9,013 nt of DNA, from NCBI GenBank assembly GCA_027346035.1, contig DAIESZ010000142.1:1-9013 (forward strand), in the 5' to 3' direction. Source of the stretch: Propionibacteriaceae bacterium (lineage in GTDB: Bacteria > Actinomycetota > Actinomycetes > Propionibacteriales > Propionibacteriaceae). The position numbers and the translations under genes are program-made. Positions 1 through 6,367 of this stretch are shown here, piece by piece. A model generated the notes under the pieces. The model made no database searches. It was given only the letters and a program-made list of their open reading frames with translations, and had not been told where the DNA came from. Every line of letters starts with the position of its first letter. Position 1 is the stretch's first letter.

Positions 1-27
1 CGGCACCACCGGGCGGACGCCGCGGGT

Positions 28-67
28 CGAGGTCGCGGGGCGTGGGCCGAGGTCGCGGGCCGTGGGC
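28..67. repeat. 20-bp direct tandem duplication
   Basis: Positions 28-47 and 48-67 are adjacent copies of a 20-bp unit beginning CGAGGTCGCGGG. They differ at one base (G40 versus C60). The second copy runs directly into the GGGCCAC heptamer array, so the two repeats probably form one slippage-prone tract. No gene covers it. Function is unknown; replication slippage in GC-rich intergenic DNA is the simplest explanation. Confidence 0.85.
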
Positions 68-102
68 CACGGGCCACGGGCCACGGGCCACGGGCCACGG
101 GC
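57..102. repeat. GGGCCAC heptamer tandem array
   Basis: Five perfect, contiguous copies of the 7-bp unit GGGCCAC occupy 64-98. A degenerate unit, GGGCCGT (57-63), precedes them and a partial GGGC (99-102) follows. A reading frame passes through the array and would encode a low-complexity Gly/His/Arg/Pro/Ala/Thr string, but nothing else supports coding here. It looks like a short microsatellite about 300 bp upstream of typA. Copy number could vary between strains. Confidence 0.9.
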
Positions 103-151
103 GAGCCTCACCCCGCTCAACCTCGTCCTCGACACGGGCCCCGGCGGTCGC

Positions 152-238
152 GGGGCTGGCGATCTCGACGCTTCTGCTGGCGAACGCTGCCGATCCGGCG
201 TCGTTTTCGCCAGCCGGAGCAGAGATCGCCAGCAGCCC
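152..238. repeat. Large nested inverted repeat (long hairpin) upstream of typA
   Basis: Several complementary segments nest in one structure. The outer stem 155-166/222-233 is 12 bp and perfect (GCTGGCGATCTC). It is extended outward by 152-154/236-238 across a 2-nt bulge. Inside it, 170-174/216-220 adds 5 bp including one G-T. A perfect 9-bp stem 176-184/206-214 (GCTGGCGAA) follows, and an apical 4-bp stem 189-192/196-199 closes the loop. Roughly 33 pairs lie in 87 nt. No T-tract follows on either strand, so it is not a textbook intrinsic terminator. It could be a structured small RNA, the end of an upstream transcript, or a DNA-level palindromic element. Pairing was read by eye; no folding energy was computed. 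Confidence 0.75.
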
Positions 239-340
239 AGACTCCGCCCCGAGGTTTTCGCCGGCCGCCCGGACGCCGCCGCGTCGCGATCGCGACCCCT
301 GGCCCGTCCGCACGCGGCGGGGCCGGGGGGCCCACCGGGC

Positions 341-346
341 TAGACT
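341..346 (+). promoter_or_regulatory. Candidate -10 box (TAGACT) for typA
   Basis: TAGACT fits the actinobacterial TAnnnT -10 consensus and stands out in an otherwise very GC-rich leader. The same hexamer lies before the gene starting at 8611. Transcription would begin near 352-354, giving a leader of about 55 nt before the ATG at 408. No good -35 hexamer is visible at the expected distance. Confidence 0.5.
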
Positions 347-407
347 TGTGCGGGCCGGCAGCTCCGCCGATGCTCGCATCCCCTCCACCGAACGGAACCA
401 CCGCCGC

Positions 408-2270
408 ATGCCCACACGCAATGACCTGCGCAATGTCGCAATCGTCGCCCACGTCGACCACGGCAAGACCACCCTCGTCGACGCCATGCTGTGGCAGTCG
501 GGAGCATTCCGTGAGGGCTCCGAGGTCAACACCCGCGTCATGGACTCGATGGACCTCGAACGCGAGAAGGGGATCACGATCCTCGCGAAGAACACCGCCG
601 TCCACCACAAGATGGACGACGGCCACGAGGTGACGATCAACATCATCGACACCCCGGGGCACGCTGACTTCGGCGGCGAGGTCGAGCGGGGCCTGGAGAT
701 GGTCGACGGCGTCCTGCTGCTCGTCGACGCGTCCGAGGGGCCGCTGCCCCAGACCCGGTTCGTGCTGCGCAAGGCGCTCGCGAAGAACCTGCCGATCATC
801 CTCGTGGTGAACAAGGTCGACCGCAGCGACGCTCGCATCGGCGAGGTGCTCGAGGAGACCTACGACCTGTTCATGGACCTCATCGACGACGACCAGGCGC
901 ACGTGCTCGACTTCCCGGTCGTCTACGCCAGCGCCGTCGTGGGCCGGGCGTCGTTGACCCAGCCGGCCGACGCGGGCATGCCCGACTCGCCCGACCTGCA
1001 GCCGCTGTTCCAGGCGATCGTCGACCACGTGCCCGCCCCCACCTACGTGGAGGGCGCCCCGCTGCAGGCGCACGTGACGAACCTCGACGCGTCCCCCTAC
1101 CTCGGACGCCTCGCGCTCTGCCGGATCATGCAGGGCGAGATCAAGCGCGGGCAGACCGTGGCCTGGTGTCGCGCCGACGGCTCGATCAGCAACGTGCGGC
1201 TGTCGGAACTGCTGATGACCAACGCCCTCGACCGGGAGCCTGCCGACGGCGCAGGCCCGGGCGACATCGTCGCGATCGCCGGCATCCCCGACATCATGAT
1301 CGGTGACACGATCGCCGACCCCAACGACCCGCGTCCGCTGCCCCCCATCCACATCGACGAGCCGTCGATCTCGATGACCATCGGTATCAACACCTCCCCG
1401 CTGGCCGGGCGGTCGGGCAAGAACCTCACCGCCCGCCTGGTCAAGGCGCGCCTCGATCAGGAGCTCATCGGCAACGTGTCGATCCGGGTCACCCCCACCG
1501 AACGTCCCGATACCTGGGAGGTGCAGGGCCGAGGTGAACTGCAGCTCGCGGTGCTCGTCGAGATGATGCGCCGCGAGGGCTTCGAGCTCACCGTGGGCAA
1601 GCCGCAGGTCGTCACCCGGGTCGTCGACGGCAAGGTGCACGAGCCCTTCGAGTACCTCACGATCGACGTGCCCGAGGACTTCCTCGGCGTGGTCACGCAG
1701 CTGCTGGGCCTGCGTAAGGCCCGGATGGAGCAAATGGTCAACCACGGCACCGGCTGGGTGCGGCTCGAATACCACGTGCCGGCCCGGGGCCTCATCGGCT
1801 TCCGCACCGAGTTCCTCACCGAGACCCGCGGCACCGGGATCCTGCACCACGTGTTCAACGGGTTCGAGCCGTGGGTCGGCGAGTTGCGCACCCGCGGCAC
1901 CGGGTCGCTCGTGGCCGATCGTCAGGGCGTGGTGACGTCGTACGCGTTGTTCAACCTGCAGGAGCGGGGCACGATGTTCGTCTCACCCGGCACCGAGGTC
2001 TACGAGGGGATGGTCGTCGGCGAGAACCCGCGTCCGGAGGACATGGACGTCAACCCCGCCAAGGAGAAGAAGCTCACCAACGTGCGCTCCTCGACCGGCG
2101 ACGAGCTCGAGCGGCTGATCCCGGCGAAGGTGATGAACATGGAGCAGGCGCTCGAGTTCTGCGCCGTCGACGAGTGCATCGAGGTGACGCCGGGATCCGT
2201 GCGGATCCGCAAGGTCGCGCTCAGCGCGAACGACCGGGCCAAGCAGCGCAGTCGCGCGAAGAACCAGTAG
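408..2270 (+). CDS. typA: Ribosome-associated translational GTPase TypA/BipA
   Basis: A 620-residue protein of the EF-G/LepA-like translational GTPase superfamily. BipA/TypA binds the ribosome in GTP form and supports 50S assembly and stress or cold adaptation (family knowledge). All G motifs are visible: P-loop AHVDHGKTT (14-22), switch I REKGIT (52-57), DTPGH (81-85), NKVD (135-138) and SA (175-176). The tail motif LEFCAVDECIEVTPGSVRIR is typical of the BipA C-terminal domain, and the length is normal. The frame is open upstream to position 42, but I start at ATG 408 because MPTRNDLRNVAIVAHVDHGK is the usual family N-terminus and the upstream translation is low complexity from repeats. No clear Shine-Dalgarno precedes this ATG. 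The gene ends 9 bp from the convergent DMT-like gene. Confidence 0.97.
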   Translation: MPTRNDLRNVAIVAHVDHGKTTLVDAMLWQSGAFREGSEVNTRVMDSMDLEREKGITILAKNTAVHHKMDDGHEVTINIIDTPGHADFGGEVERGLEMVDGVLLLVDASEGPLPQTRFVLRKALAKNLPIILVVNKVDRSDARIGEVLEETYDLFMDLIDDDQAHVLDFPVVYASAVVGRASLTQPADAGMPDSPDLQPLFQAIVDHVPAPTYVEGAPLQAHVTNLDASPYLGRLALCRIMQGEIKRGQTVAWCRADGSISNVRLSELLMTNALDREPADGAGPGDIVAIAGIPDIMIGDTIADPNDPRPLPPIHIDEPSISMTIGINTSPLAGRSGKNLTARLVKARLDQELIGNVSIRVTPTERPDTWEVQGRGELQLAVLVEMMRREGFELTVGKPQVVTRVVDGKVHEPFEYLTIDVPEDFLGVVTQLLGLRKARMEQMVNHGTGWVRLEYHVPARGLIGFRTEFLTETRGTGILHHVFNGFEPWVGELRTRGTGSLVADRQGVVTSYALFNLQERGTMFVSPGTEVYEGMVVGENPRPEDMDVNPAKEKKLTNVRSSTGDELERLIPAKVMNMEQALEFCAVDECIEVTPGSVRIRKVALSANDRAKQRSRAKNQ

Positions 2271-2279
2271 TCCGACTCG

Positions 2280-3119
2280 TCACTCCGGGGCGCCCGGCAG
2301 CAACTCGGCCCGTAGCGAGAGCAAGAGACAGGCGCCCAGGGTGACGACGAACCCCGCCGCCGCGACCGGCGCGAGGTGCGGTCTCACGGCGTCCCCGAGC
2401 GCCAGCAGGCCCACCGCCGTGGGAACGAGCGTCTCGACGGTCACGGAGATGGCCGCCACCGAGGTGGTGCGGCCCCGTTCGAGCGCGTAGGCATAGGCGA
2501 CGATCCCGATGACGCCGTGACCAACGGCAGCCCACAGGGCCGGTTCGGCGAGCGCCCGCCACCACGGGTGCGGCAGCACCAGGACGCGGGCGGCGATACC
2601 GACCATGCCGTACCCGAGTCCGCTGGCCGCGGCCAGGAGCACGACGGACATTCCGCGCGCATGGCGCCCGCGCGCGATCACGACGAGCGCCCCCAGGGGG
2701 ACGACCGCCGCGAGCACCCACCAGCCGATCCGGTCGGATCCAGGTCGGGCGGGCCCATCGACCGCGCTCACCGCGAGCAGCACGAGACCGACCGCGACAC
2801 CGGCGAGCGCGACGACCTCCCGGACGAGGAGCCGCGCGTGCAGGATGATCACCGCGAGCACCGCGGTGACCGCCACCGCCGAGGCGACCGCCGACTCGAC
2901 CAGGAACAGCGGCATGGTTCTCAAGGCGGCGAGGGAGCTCGCGAAGCCCACACCGTCGAGGGCCAGGCCGATGGGAAACGGGTAGCCCACACGAACCCGG
3001 GCGCGAAACCCGGACCCCGCTGGCAGGCCGGCGAGCCTGCGGACGCCGATGGCCTGCAGCACCGTGGCGGTGCCGTAGGCGAGAGCGGCCAGAAGTGCGC
3101 CCGCCAGTCCCCAGCCCAT
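2280..3119 (-). CDS. DMT-like multi-pass membrane protein (putative transporter)
   Basis: A 279-residue, very hydrophobic protein. About nine membrane segments can be picked out, at roughly residues 4-23, 47-66, 70-92, 101-119, 132-149, 158-178, 194-212, 220-241 and 250-268. The opening small-residue helix (GLAGALLAALAYGTATVLQA) and the segment around LFLVESAVASAVAVTAVLAV resemble actinobacterial proteins annotated as drug/metabolite transporter (DMT/EamA-like) family. Substrate is unknown. I start at ATG 3117-3119; the frame is open further upstream, but that part overlaps the asparaginase gene and reads as Arg/Pro-rich shadow sequence. It begins 14 nt after the asparaginase stop with no clear ribosome site and a hairpin in between, which suggests translational coupling. 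A role moving asparagine or aspartate is only a guess from its partner. Confidence 0.8.
   Translation of the reverse strand: MGWGLAGALLAALAYGTATVLQAIGVRRLAGLPAGSGFRARVRVGYPFPIGLALDGVGFASSLAALRTMPLFLVESAVASAVAVTAVLAVIILHARLLVREVVALAGVAVGLVLLAVSAVDGPARPGSDRIGWWVLAAVVPLGALVVIARGRHARGMSVVLLAAASGLGYGMVGIAARVLVLPHPWWRALAEPALWAAVGHGVIGIVAYAYALERGRTTSVAAISVTVETLVPTAVGLLALGDAVRPHLAPVAAAGFVVTLGACLLLSLRAELLPGAPE
2285..2297. terminator. Weak candidate bidirectional hairpin between convergent genes
   Basis: CCGGG (2285-2289) pairs with CCCGG (2293-2297) around a 3-nt GCG loop, 14 bp past the typA stop. It lies within the last codons of the convergent membrane-protein gene. There is no T-run. It is the only compact stem in the tight convergent junction, and actinobacteria often use T-less hairpins or Rho, so it is a plausible but weak terminator. 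Confidence 0.25.
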
Positions 3120-3124
3120 GGCAG

Positions 3125-3143
3125 GGCCCGCGGTCAGCGGGCC
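3125..3143 (-). promoter_or_regulatory. GC hairpin straddling asparaginase stop and DMT-gene leader
   Basis: GGCCCGC (3125-3131) is perfectly complementary to GCGGGCC (3137-3143), with a 5-nt loop holding most of the asparaginase TGA stop (3134-3136). In the transcript the stem ends 5 nt before the ATG of the downstream membrane gene and covers the place where its ribosome site should be. Ribosomes ending asparaginase translation would melt it, so it could enforce coupling. It could alternatively attenuate transcription, though no U-tract follows. Confidence 0.5.
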
Positions 3144-4129
3144 GACGTCAGGGGCGCGAGCACCCGGTCGAGGGTGGCGGGATCCGCCCGCACCTCGCCG
3201 ACCGGTAGTCCGTGGCCGAGGACCTGATCGCGGGGGACGCCGGCGAGCGCCTCCGGCGTCGCGGCCCCCAGGCGGATGAGCACCTCGACAGCCACCGCGA
3301 ACTGGCCGCGGTGGGATCCGTCGTCGCTCTTGATCGCGATCCCGGTGCCGTCCGCGAGGCCGATCGCCAGGCATCCCTCGGCCCCGCCCTTGCAGATGAG
3401 GCCAGGCACCGCCCGGTGCAGGGCCTCCTCGGCGGTTCCGGTACCCGACGGGTATGCGGGGTGCGCGCGGTAGGCGTCGGCGATCCGCCGGGCCGGGCCC
3501 TCGGCGGACGCCGCGATCGCGCCGAACGCGCGGGCGAGACCCGACAGCGGCACCGCGAACAGCGGGGCGCCACAACCGTCGATCGTCACGTGCGTGGCCG
3601 AGCCGCACCACTCGGCGATCGTCGCCCGGATCCGCCGCTGGAGGGGATGGTCCGGGTCGAGGTAGGTGTCGATCGGCCAGCCGGCCCGCACGCAGGTACG
3701 CAACATCGAGGCGTGCTTGCCCGAACAGTTCTGGGTGAGCGACTCCGCTCCGTGTCCGGCCCGCAGCCAGGCGGCCCTCGCGTCGTCGGCGAGCGGCAGG
3801 TCAGGAGTGTTCTGCAGATCGCCGGGACCGAGACCGGCCCCCGCGAGGATCGACCGGACGCCGTCGAGGTGGAAGTCCTCCCCCCGGTGGGACGCCGCGG
3901 CGAGCGCCAGCTCGGTGTCCGCGGTGTCGAGCCCCGATTCGAGCATCGCGATCGCCTGGAGCGGTTTGACCGACGAGCGGGGGTACATCGGCTCGTCGAC
4001 GGCACCGAGGGCGACGAGCATCGAGCCGTCGGGGGCGGTGACCGCCAGGCGCCCGCGATGGACCGTCTCGATGAGTTCACCCCGCTGAACGTCGACAAGG
4101 ATCGGGTCGGCATCGAGCGGTGTGCTCAC
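3134..4129 (-). CDS. Class 3 (Rhizobium etli-type) L-asparaginase
   Basis: A 331-residue asparaginase II family enzyme (Pfam Asparaginase_II), expected to hydrolyse L-asparagine to aspartate and ammonia in the cytoplasm. In the structurally studied R. etli enzyme the site uses two Ser-Lys tandems and a Cys-Lys-Cys metal site (recalled). Matching residues are all visible: SSVK (Ser52, Lys55), ASHRGE (Ser80), NCSGKH (Cys135, Lys138), DGCGAP (Cys186) and IKSDDGSHRGQ (Lys267). No signal peptide is seen. The start is GTG at 4127-4129, preceded by AAAGGA with a 6-nt spacer; an ATG 5 nt upstream is out of frame and meets TGA at once. It lies 30 nt after ygfZ and 14 nt before the DMT-like gene, in the same direction. 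It is unrelated to AnsA/AnsB-type asparaginases. Confidence 0.92.
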   Translation of the reverse strand: MSTPLDADPILVDVQRGELIETVHRGRLAVTAPDGSMLVALGAVDEPMYPRSSVKPLQAIAMLESGLDTADTELALAAASHRGEDFHLDGVRSILAGAGLGPGDLQNTPDLPLADDARAAWLRAGHGAESLTQNCSGKHASMLRTCVRAGWPIDTYLDPDHPLQRRIRATIAEWCGSATHVTIDGCGAPLFAVPLSGLARAFGAIAASAEGPARRIADAYRAHPAYPSGTGTAEEALHRAVPGLICKGGAEGCLAIGLADGTGIAIKSDDGSHRGQFAVAVEVLIRLGAATPEALAGVPRDQVLGHGLPVGEVRADPATLDRVLAPLTSAR

Positions 4130-4159
4130 GGCATGTCCTTTCGAGGTGGATTCGCGGGG

Positions 4160-5149
4160 TCAGCCGCGCAGGGCGGGCCGCACGTGCAGGCCCACGGTGG
4201 GATCGACGAGCATCTCCTGGTTGGCCGCGACGCCGTCGACGTCGAGGGTCGCCTCGAGCGGCACGGACCGCTTCACCAGGCCGAGGCCGATCGGTCCGAG
4301 CTCGTGGTGCAGGGCCGCCGACCCGAGGAAGCCGACCTGCCGGCCGTCGTGAGTGATCGCCGCTCCGGACGCCGGCAGCGTGTGCCCGCTGCCGTCGAGA
4401 TGCAGCGCGACCAGACGCCGCGGCGGGCGGCCGAGCGTGTGCACGCGCGCCACAGTCTCCTGACCGCGGTAACACCCCTTGTCGAGATGGGTTCCCACGA
4501 GCCCGATCTCGTTGGGGATGGTGCGCTCGTCGGTGTCGACGAACATCCGGGGAACTCCGGCGGCAATCCGCAGCGACTCAAGCGCCCACACGCCGGCCGC
4601 GGGCAAATCCGGTTCCGCGGCGTCCCGAGGGAGCAGCAGTTCGACGGCCGGCGCGTCTCCGGCGGGCACGTCGCTCGCCCGCAGCACCGCGCCGCTGGGC
4701 CGCGGGCCGACGGCGGAGGCGGCGAGCCACAGCACGGTGAACTCGTCGCTGCGGTTGCACACCTCGACCTGGCGCCTGAACCGCATCCGGTCCAGCCACG
4801 CGACGAGCGCCTCCACCCGGCCGGGCTCGGTGAACGCCCAGAGCGTGTCGCCGTCGTCGACGCCGTACAGCACGTGCTCGATGTGACCGGTGGGCGTCAG
4901 CACGAGGGCCGTGGTCGAGGCACCGGGAGCGAGCGTCTCGAGGTGCTGGGACGTGAGCGAGTGCAGCCAGGTGAGCCGGTCGGGCCCGCTGACGCTCAGC
5001 ACGCCGCGGTTCGCTAGGCGCACCATCGCGCGTCCGGCGGCGAGGTCGCGCTGCTCGTGCAGCGGGTGGCCGGTGTGCCATACCAGTCCGGCATCGACAC
5101 CGTCGACGACCCGCACCGCGCCGGTGGGACCGTCCTGGTCGCCGGTCAC
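4160..5149 (-). CDS. ygfZ: YgfZ/GcvT-like folate-binding protein
   Basis: A 329-residue protein of the YgfZ/GcvT/IBA57 family. These tetrahydrofolate-dependent factors help make or repair Fe-S clusters in certain enzymes (family knowledge). The diagnostic motif KGCYRGQE is at residues 224-231, with the essential cysteine at 226. Supporting features are NRGVLSVSGPDRLTWLHSLT near residue 47, the PTGHI segment near 86 and the C-terminal barrel. The frame extends 25 codons upstream, but that part is Arg/Pro-rich and overlaps the preceding gene. I choose GTG at 5147-5149 because it forms a 4-bp GTGA overlap with the stop of the FABP-like gene, a standard coupling arrangement. No strong ribosome site precedes it, consistent with coupling. 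Asparaginase follows after 30 nt. Confidence 0.93.
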   Translation of the reverse strand: MTGDQDGPTGAVRVVDGVDAGLVWHTGHPLHEQRDLAAGRAMVRLANRGVLSVSGPDRLTWLHSLTSQHLETLAPGASTTALVLTPTGHIEHVLYGVDDGDTLWAFTEPGRVEALVAWLDRMRFRRQVEVCNRSDEFTVLWLAASAVGPRPSGAVLRASDVPAGDAPAVELLLPRDAAEPDLPAAGVWALESLRIAAGVPRMFVDTDERTIPNEIGLVGTHLDKGCYRGQETVARVHTLGRPPRRLVALHLDGSGHTLPASGAAITHDGRQVGFLGSAALHHELGPIGLGLVKRSVPLEATLDVDGVAANQEMLVDPTVGLHVRPALRG

Positions 5150-5649
5150 TGGGCCACCCGGCGCAGGCGCGCCCACATGTAGGGCTGCAGGGCGACGTCG
5201 TCGGTGGCCCGGTCGAAGGTCCACAGCAGGTCGCTCTCGACGTTGCCGTAGAGGCGCTGCCCCCCCGTGTAGGGCACTTCAGCCGTGCTGGTGCGCATCA
5301 CGGCGTCGCTCACGAGTTCGATCCGGGCGCCAGTGATCTTGCCGACCCACACCTCGCTCCACCCCTCAGGGGAACTGAGAACGAGCTCGACGCTGCCGTC
5401 GCCCTGGGGGCGCCAGAAGCCGGTCTCCATGCTCAACGGCGCGAGCGGGTTGCCCTCGTCGTCGCGGGTGAACGTCTGCGAGATGTAGTGCAGGTACGGA
5501 CCACCGAAGGTGTCGATGTCGATCTGCTGGCCGTAGTCGAAGTCGCCGCGTCCCGGCCACGTGCCGTGGCCGTCGCCCTCCCAGCGCCCGATCATCCAGG
5601 CGAGGGCCATGAGCTGCGGGTTGAGGTCGGGGGGGATCTGGAAGGTCAT
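5146..5649 (-). CDS. Nitrobindin-like/FABP-family beta-barrel protein
   Basis: A 167-residue protein of the THAP4/nitrobindin heme-binding-like domain family, often annotated FABP family protein (Rv0813c-like). Nitrobindins are 10-stranded barrels that bind ferric heme and react with NO or peroxynitrite. The family motif GxWxGxGxGxxP is exact at residues 21-32, and the spaced strand motifs (GFWRPQGDGSVELVLS, EVWVGKI) fit. Near the C-terminus, where heme-binding members carry the proximal His, this protein reads LQPYMWARLRR with Tyr157, so heme binding is doubtful. The start is ATG 5647-5649 with AGGAG 5 nt upstream; the open frame continuing upstream is antisense to other genes and rejected. 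It follows the 47-codon gene by 37 nt and overlaps ygfZ by 4 nt. Ligand and role remain unknown. Confidence 0.9.
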   Translation of the reverse strand: MTFQIPPDLNPQLMALAWMIGRWEGDGHGTWPGRGDFDYGQQIDIDTFGGPYLHYISQTFTRDDEGNPLAPLSMETGFWRPQGDGSVELVLSSPEGWSEVWVGKITGARIELVSDAVMRTSTAEVPYTGGQRLYGNVESDLLWTFDRATDDVALQPYMWARLRRVAQ

Positions 5650-5686
5650 CAGTGCTCCTGGGAGTCGGGTGGACGCCGGCTGCGGC

Positions 5687-5830
5687 TTACGCGGCCTGCT
5701 CGTCATCGGCGCCGGTGGGGTCGTCATTGCTGCGCCGCGACCGGAGCAGCACGCGGGTGAGTGCTCCCAGCGCCGCGGCGGCGATGAGGAAACACACCAC
5801 GGCGAGGGCCACGGCGGCGAAGGTCGACAC
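5687..5830 (-). CDS. Small single-pass membrane protein (47 aa), previously easy to miss
   Basis: GTG at 5828-5830 to TAA at 5687-5689 encodes 47 residues. The N-terminal part, MSTFAAVALAVVCFLIAAAA and onward to about residue 24, is one hydrophobic helix. A basic patch follows (RVLLRSRRS, 26-34), then an acidic tail (NDDPTGADDEQAA). This gives an N-out/C-in single-pass topology by the positive-inside rule. A TAGGCT box ends 6 nt before the GTG, the spacing expected of a leaderless mRNA. The FABP-like gene follows after 37 nt on the same strand, so this is likely the operon's first gene. I do not recognise a family. A chance frame is possible because GC-rich DNA is permissive, but helix, charge pattern, promoter and position agree. 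Confidence 0.68.
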   Translation of the reverse strand: MSTFAAVALAVVCFLIAAAALGALTRVLLRSRRSNDDPTGADDEQAA

Positions 5831-5866
5831 CCCGACAGCCTAATGTCGGGCCGCGCTATCCCCCAA
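5831..5866 (-). promoter_or_regulatory. Candidate leaderless promoter with overlapping dyad, start of the 5830-2280 operon
   Basis: On the minus strand, TTGGGG (5866-5861) lies 18 bp before TAGGCT (5842-5837), which lies 6 nt before the GTG at 5830. The -10 box falls in a perfect 7-bp dyad, CCCGACA (5831-5837) and TGTCGGG (5844-5850), with a 6-bp centre. The dyad may be an operator. It could instead be a hairpin ending the upstream acetyltransferase transcript (stop at 5885), but it has no T-tract. Confidence 0.55.
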
Positions 5867-5884
5867 CGCCCCGCGTCCGTGGCG

Positions 5885-6367
5885 CTATTCCAGGGAGGCG
5901 AGCCGGTGCTCGGCCACGGTCGAGACCGTGACGTGGACGCGTCCGGCATCATCGGGCCAGTTCTCGACCGTGCTTCCGACCTGCCGGTAGCCGAGGCGGC
6001 GGTAGAGCGCGGCCGCCCGCGGGTTGTCGTGTTCGACGCCGAGCCGCACCGACGCGAACCCGGCGGCCGCCGCCCGCGATTCCAGTTCGGCGATGACCGC
6101 GCTGCCGATGCCGAGGCCCTGCCATTCGGGGCGCACCGCCAGCAGCCAGATCCAGGCCCACTGGTCGCTCCTGGTGAGGTCGAGGGCACCCATGGCGACG
6201 ACCACGCCGGTGGGCAACTCCGCGACCACCGCCTCGGCGACACCCTCCCAGCTGGCCCGGAGCACGTCGTCGAGGGTCCGTTGGTGTGCCGGGCCCCCCG
6301 ACCAGTCGAGACGGTCGAGGTCCGCCTGTTGCAGGTCGCGCAGGTCGAGGTCGAGGAAGAGCCGCAT
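5885..6367 (-). CDS. GNAT-family N-acetyltransferase
   Basis: A 160-residue single-domain acetyltransferase of the GCN5-related family, using acetyl-CoA as donor; the acceptor cannot be predicted. The pyrophosphate-binding motif A is clear: LLAVRPEWQGLGIGSAV, with Q-x-x-G-x-G at residues 83-88. Motif B NPRAAALYRRLGY (115-127) is the usual end of the fold. The N-terminal third is poorly conserved and likely forms the substrate side. ATG 6365-6367 is chosen because CAGAAT ends 6 nt upstream with no ribosome site, a leaderless arrangement identical base for base to that of divergent dtd. Upstream frame extension would run antisense into dtd. The stop is about 43 bp from the -10 of the next operon, so partial read-through into it is possible. 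Confidence 0.93.
   Translation of the reverse strand: MRLFLDLDLRDLQQADLDRLDWSGGPAHQRTLDDVLRASWEGVAEAVVAELPTGVVVAMGALDLTRSDQWAWIWLLAVRPEWQGLGIGSAVIAELESRAAAAGFASVRLGVEHDNPRAAALYRRLGYRQVGSTVENWPDDAGRVHVTVSTVAEHRLASLE

Noticed and set aside
57..102. Heptamer array as a CRISPR or iteron origin
   Set aside because: Units are 7 bp with no spacers, and no replication or cas gene is near; a microsatellite is the simpler reading.
42..407. Long in-frame N-terminal extension of TypA
   Set aside because: It translates repeats and GC-rich noncoding sequence into low-complexity text, TypA families start at the ATG at 408, and a TAGACT promoter element lies inside it.
348..407. In-frame GTG at 348 as leaderless start of TypA
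   Set aside because: It is only 1 nt after the TAGACT box, too close for a leaderless start, and would add 20 residues not typical of the family.
117..1850. 577-codon minus-strand frame opposite typA
   Set aside because: Asp/His/Val-rich antisense shadow of a clearly conserved gene; no motif.
3120..3611. Upstream extension of the DMT-like protein to 443 residues
   Set aside because: It overlaps the asparaginase gene out of frame and lacks hydrophobic segments; the helix pattern begins exactly at ATG 3119.
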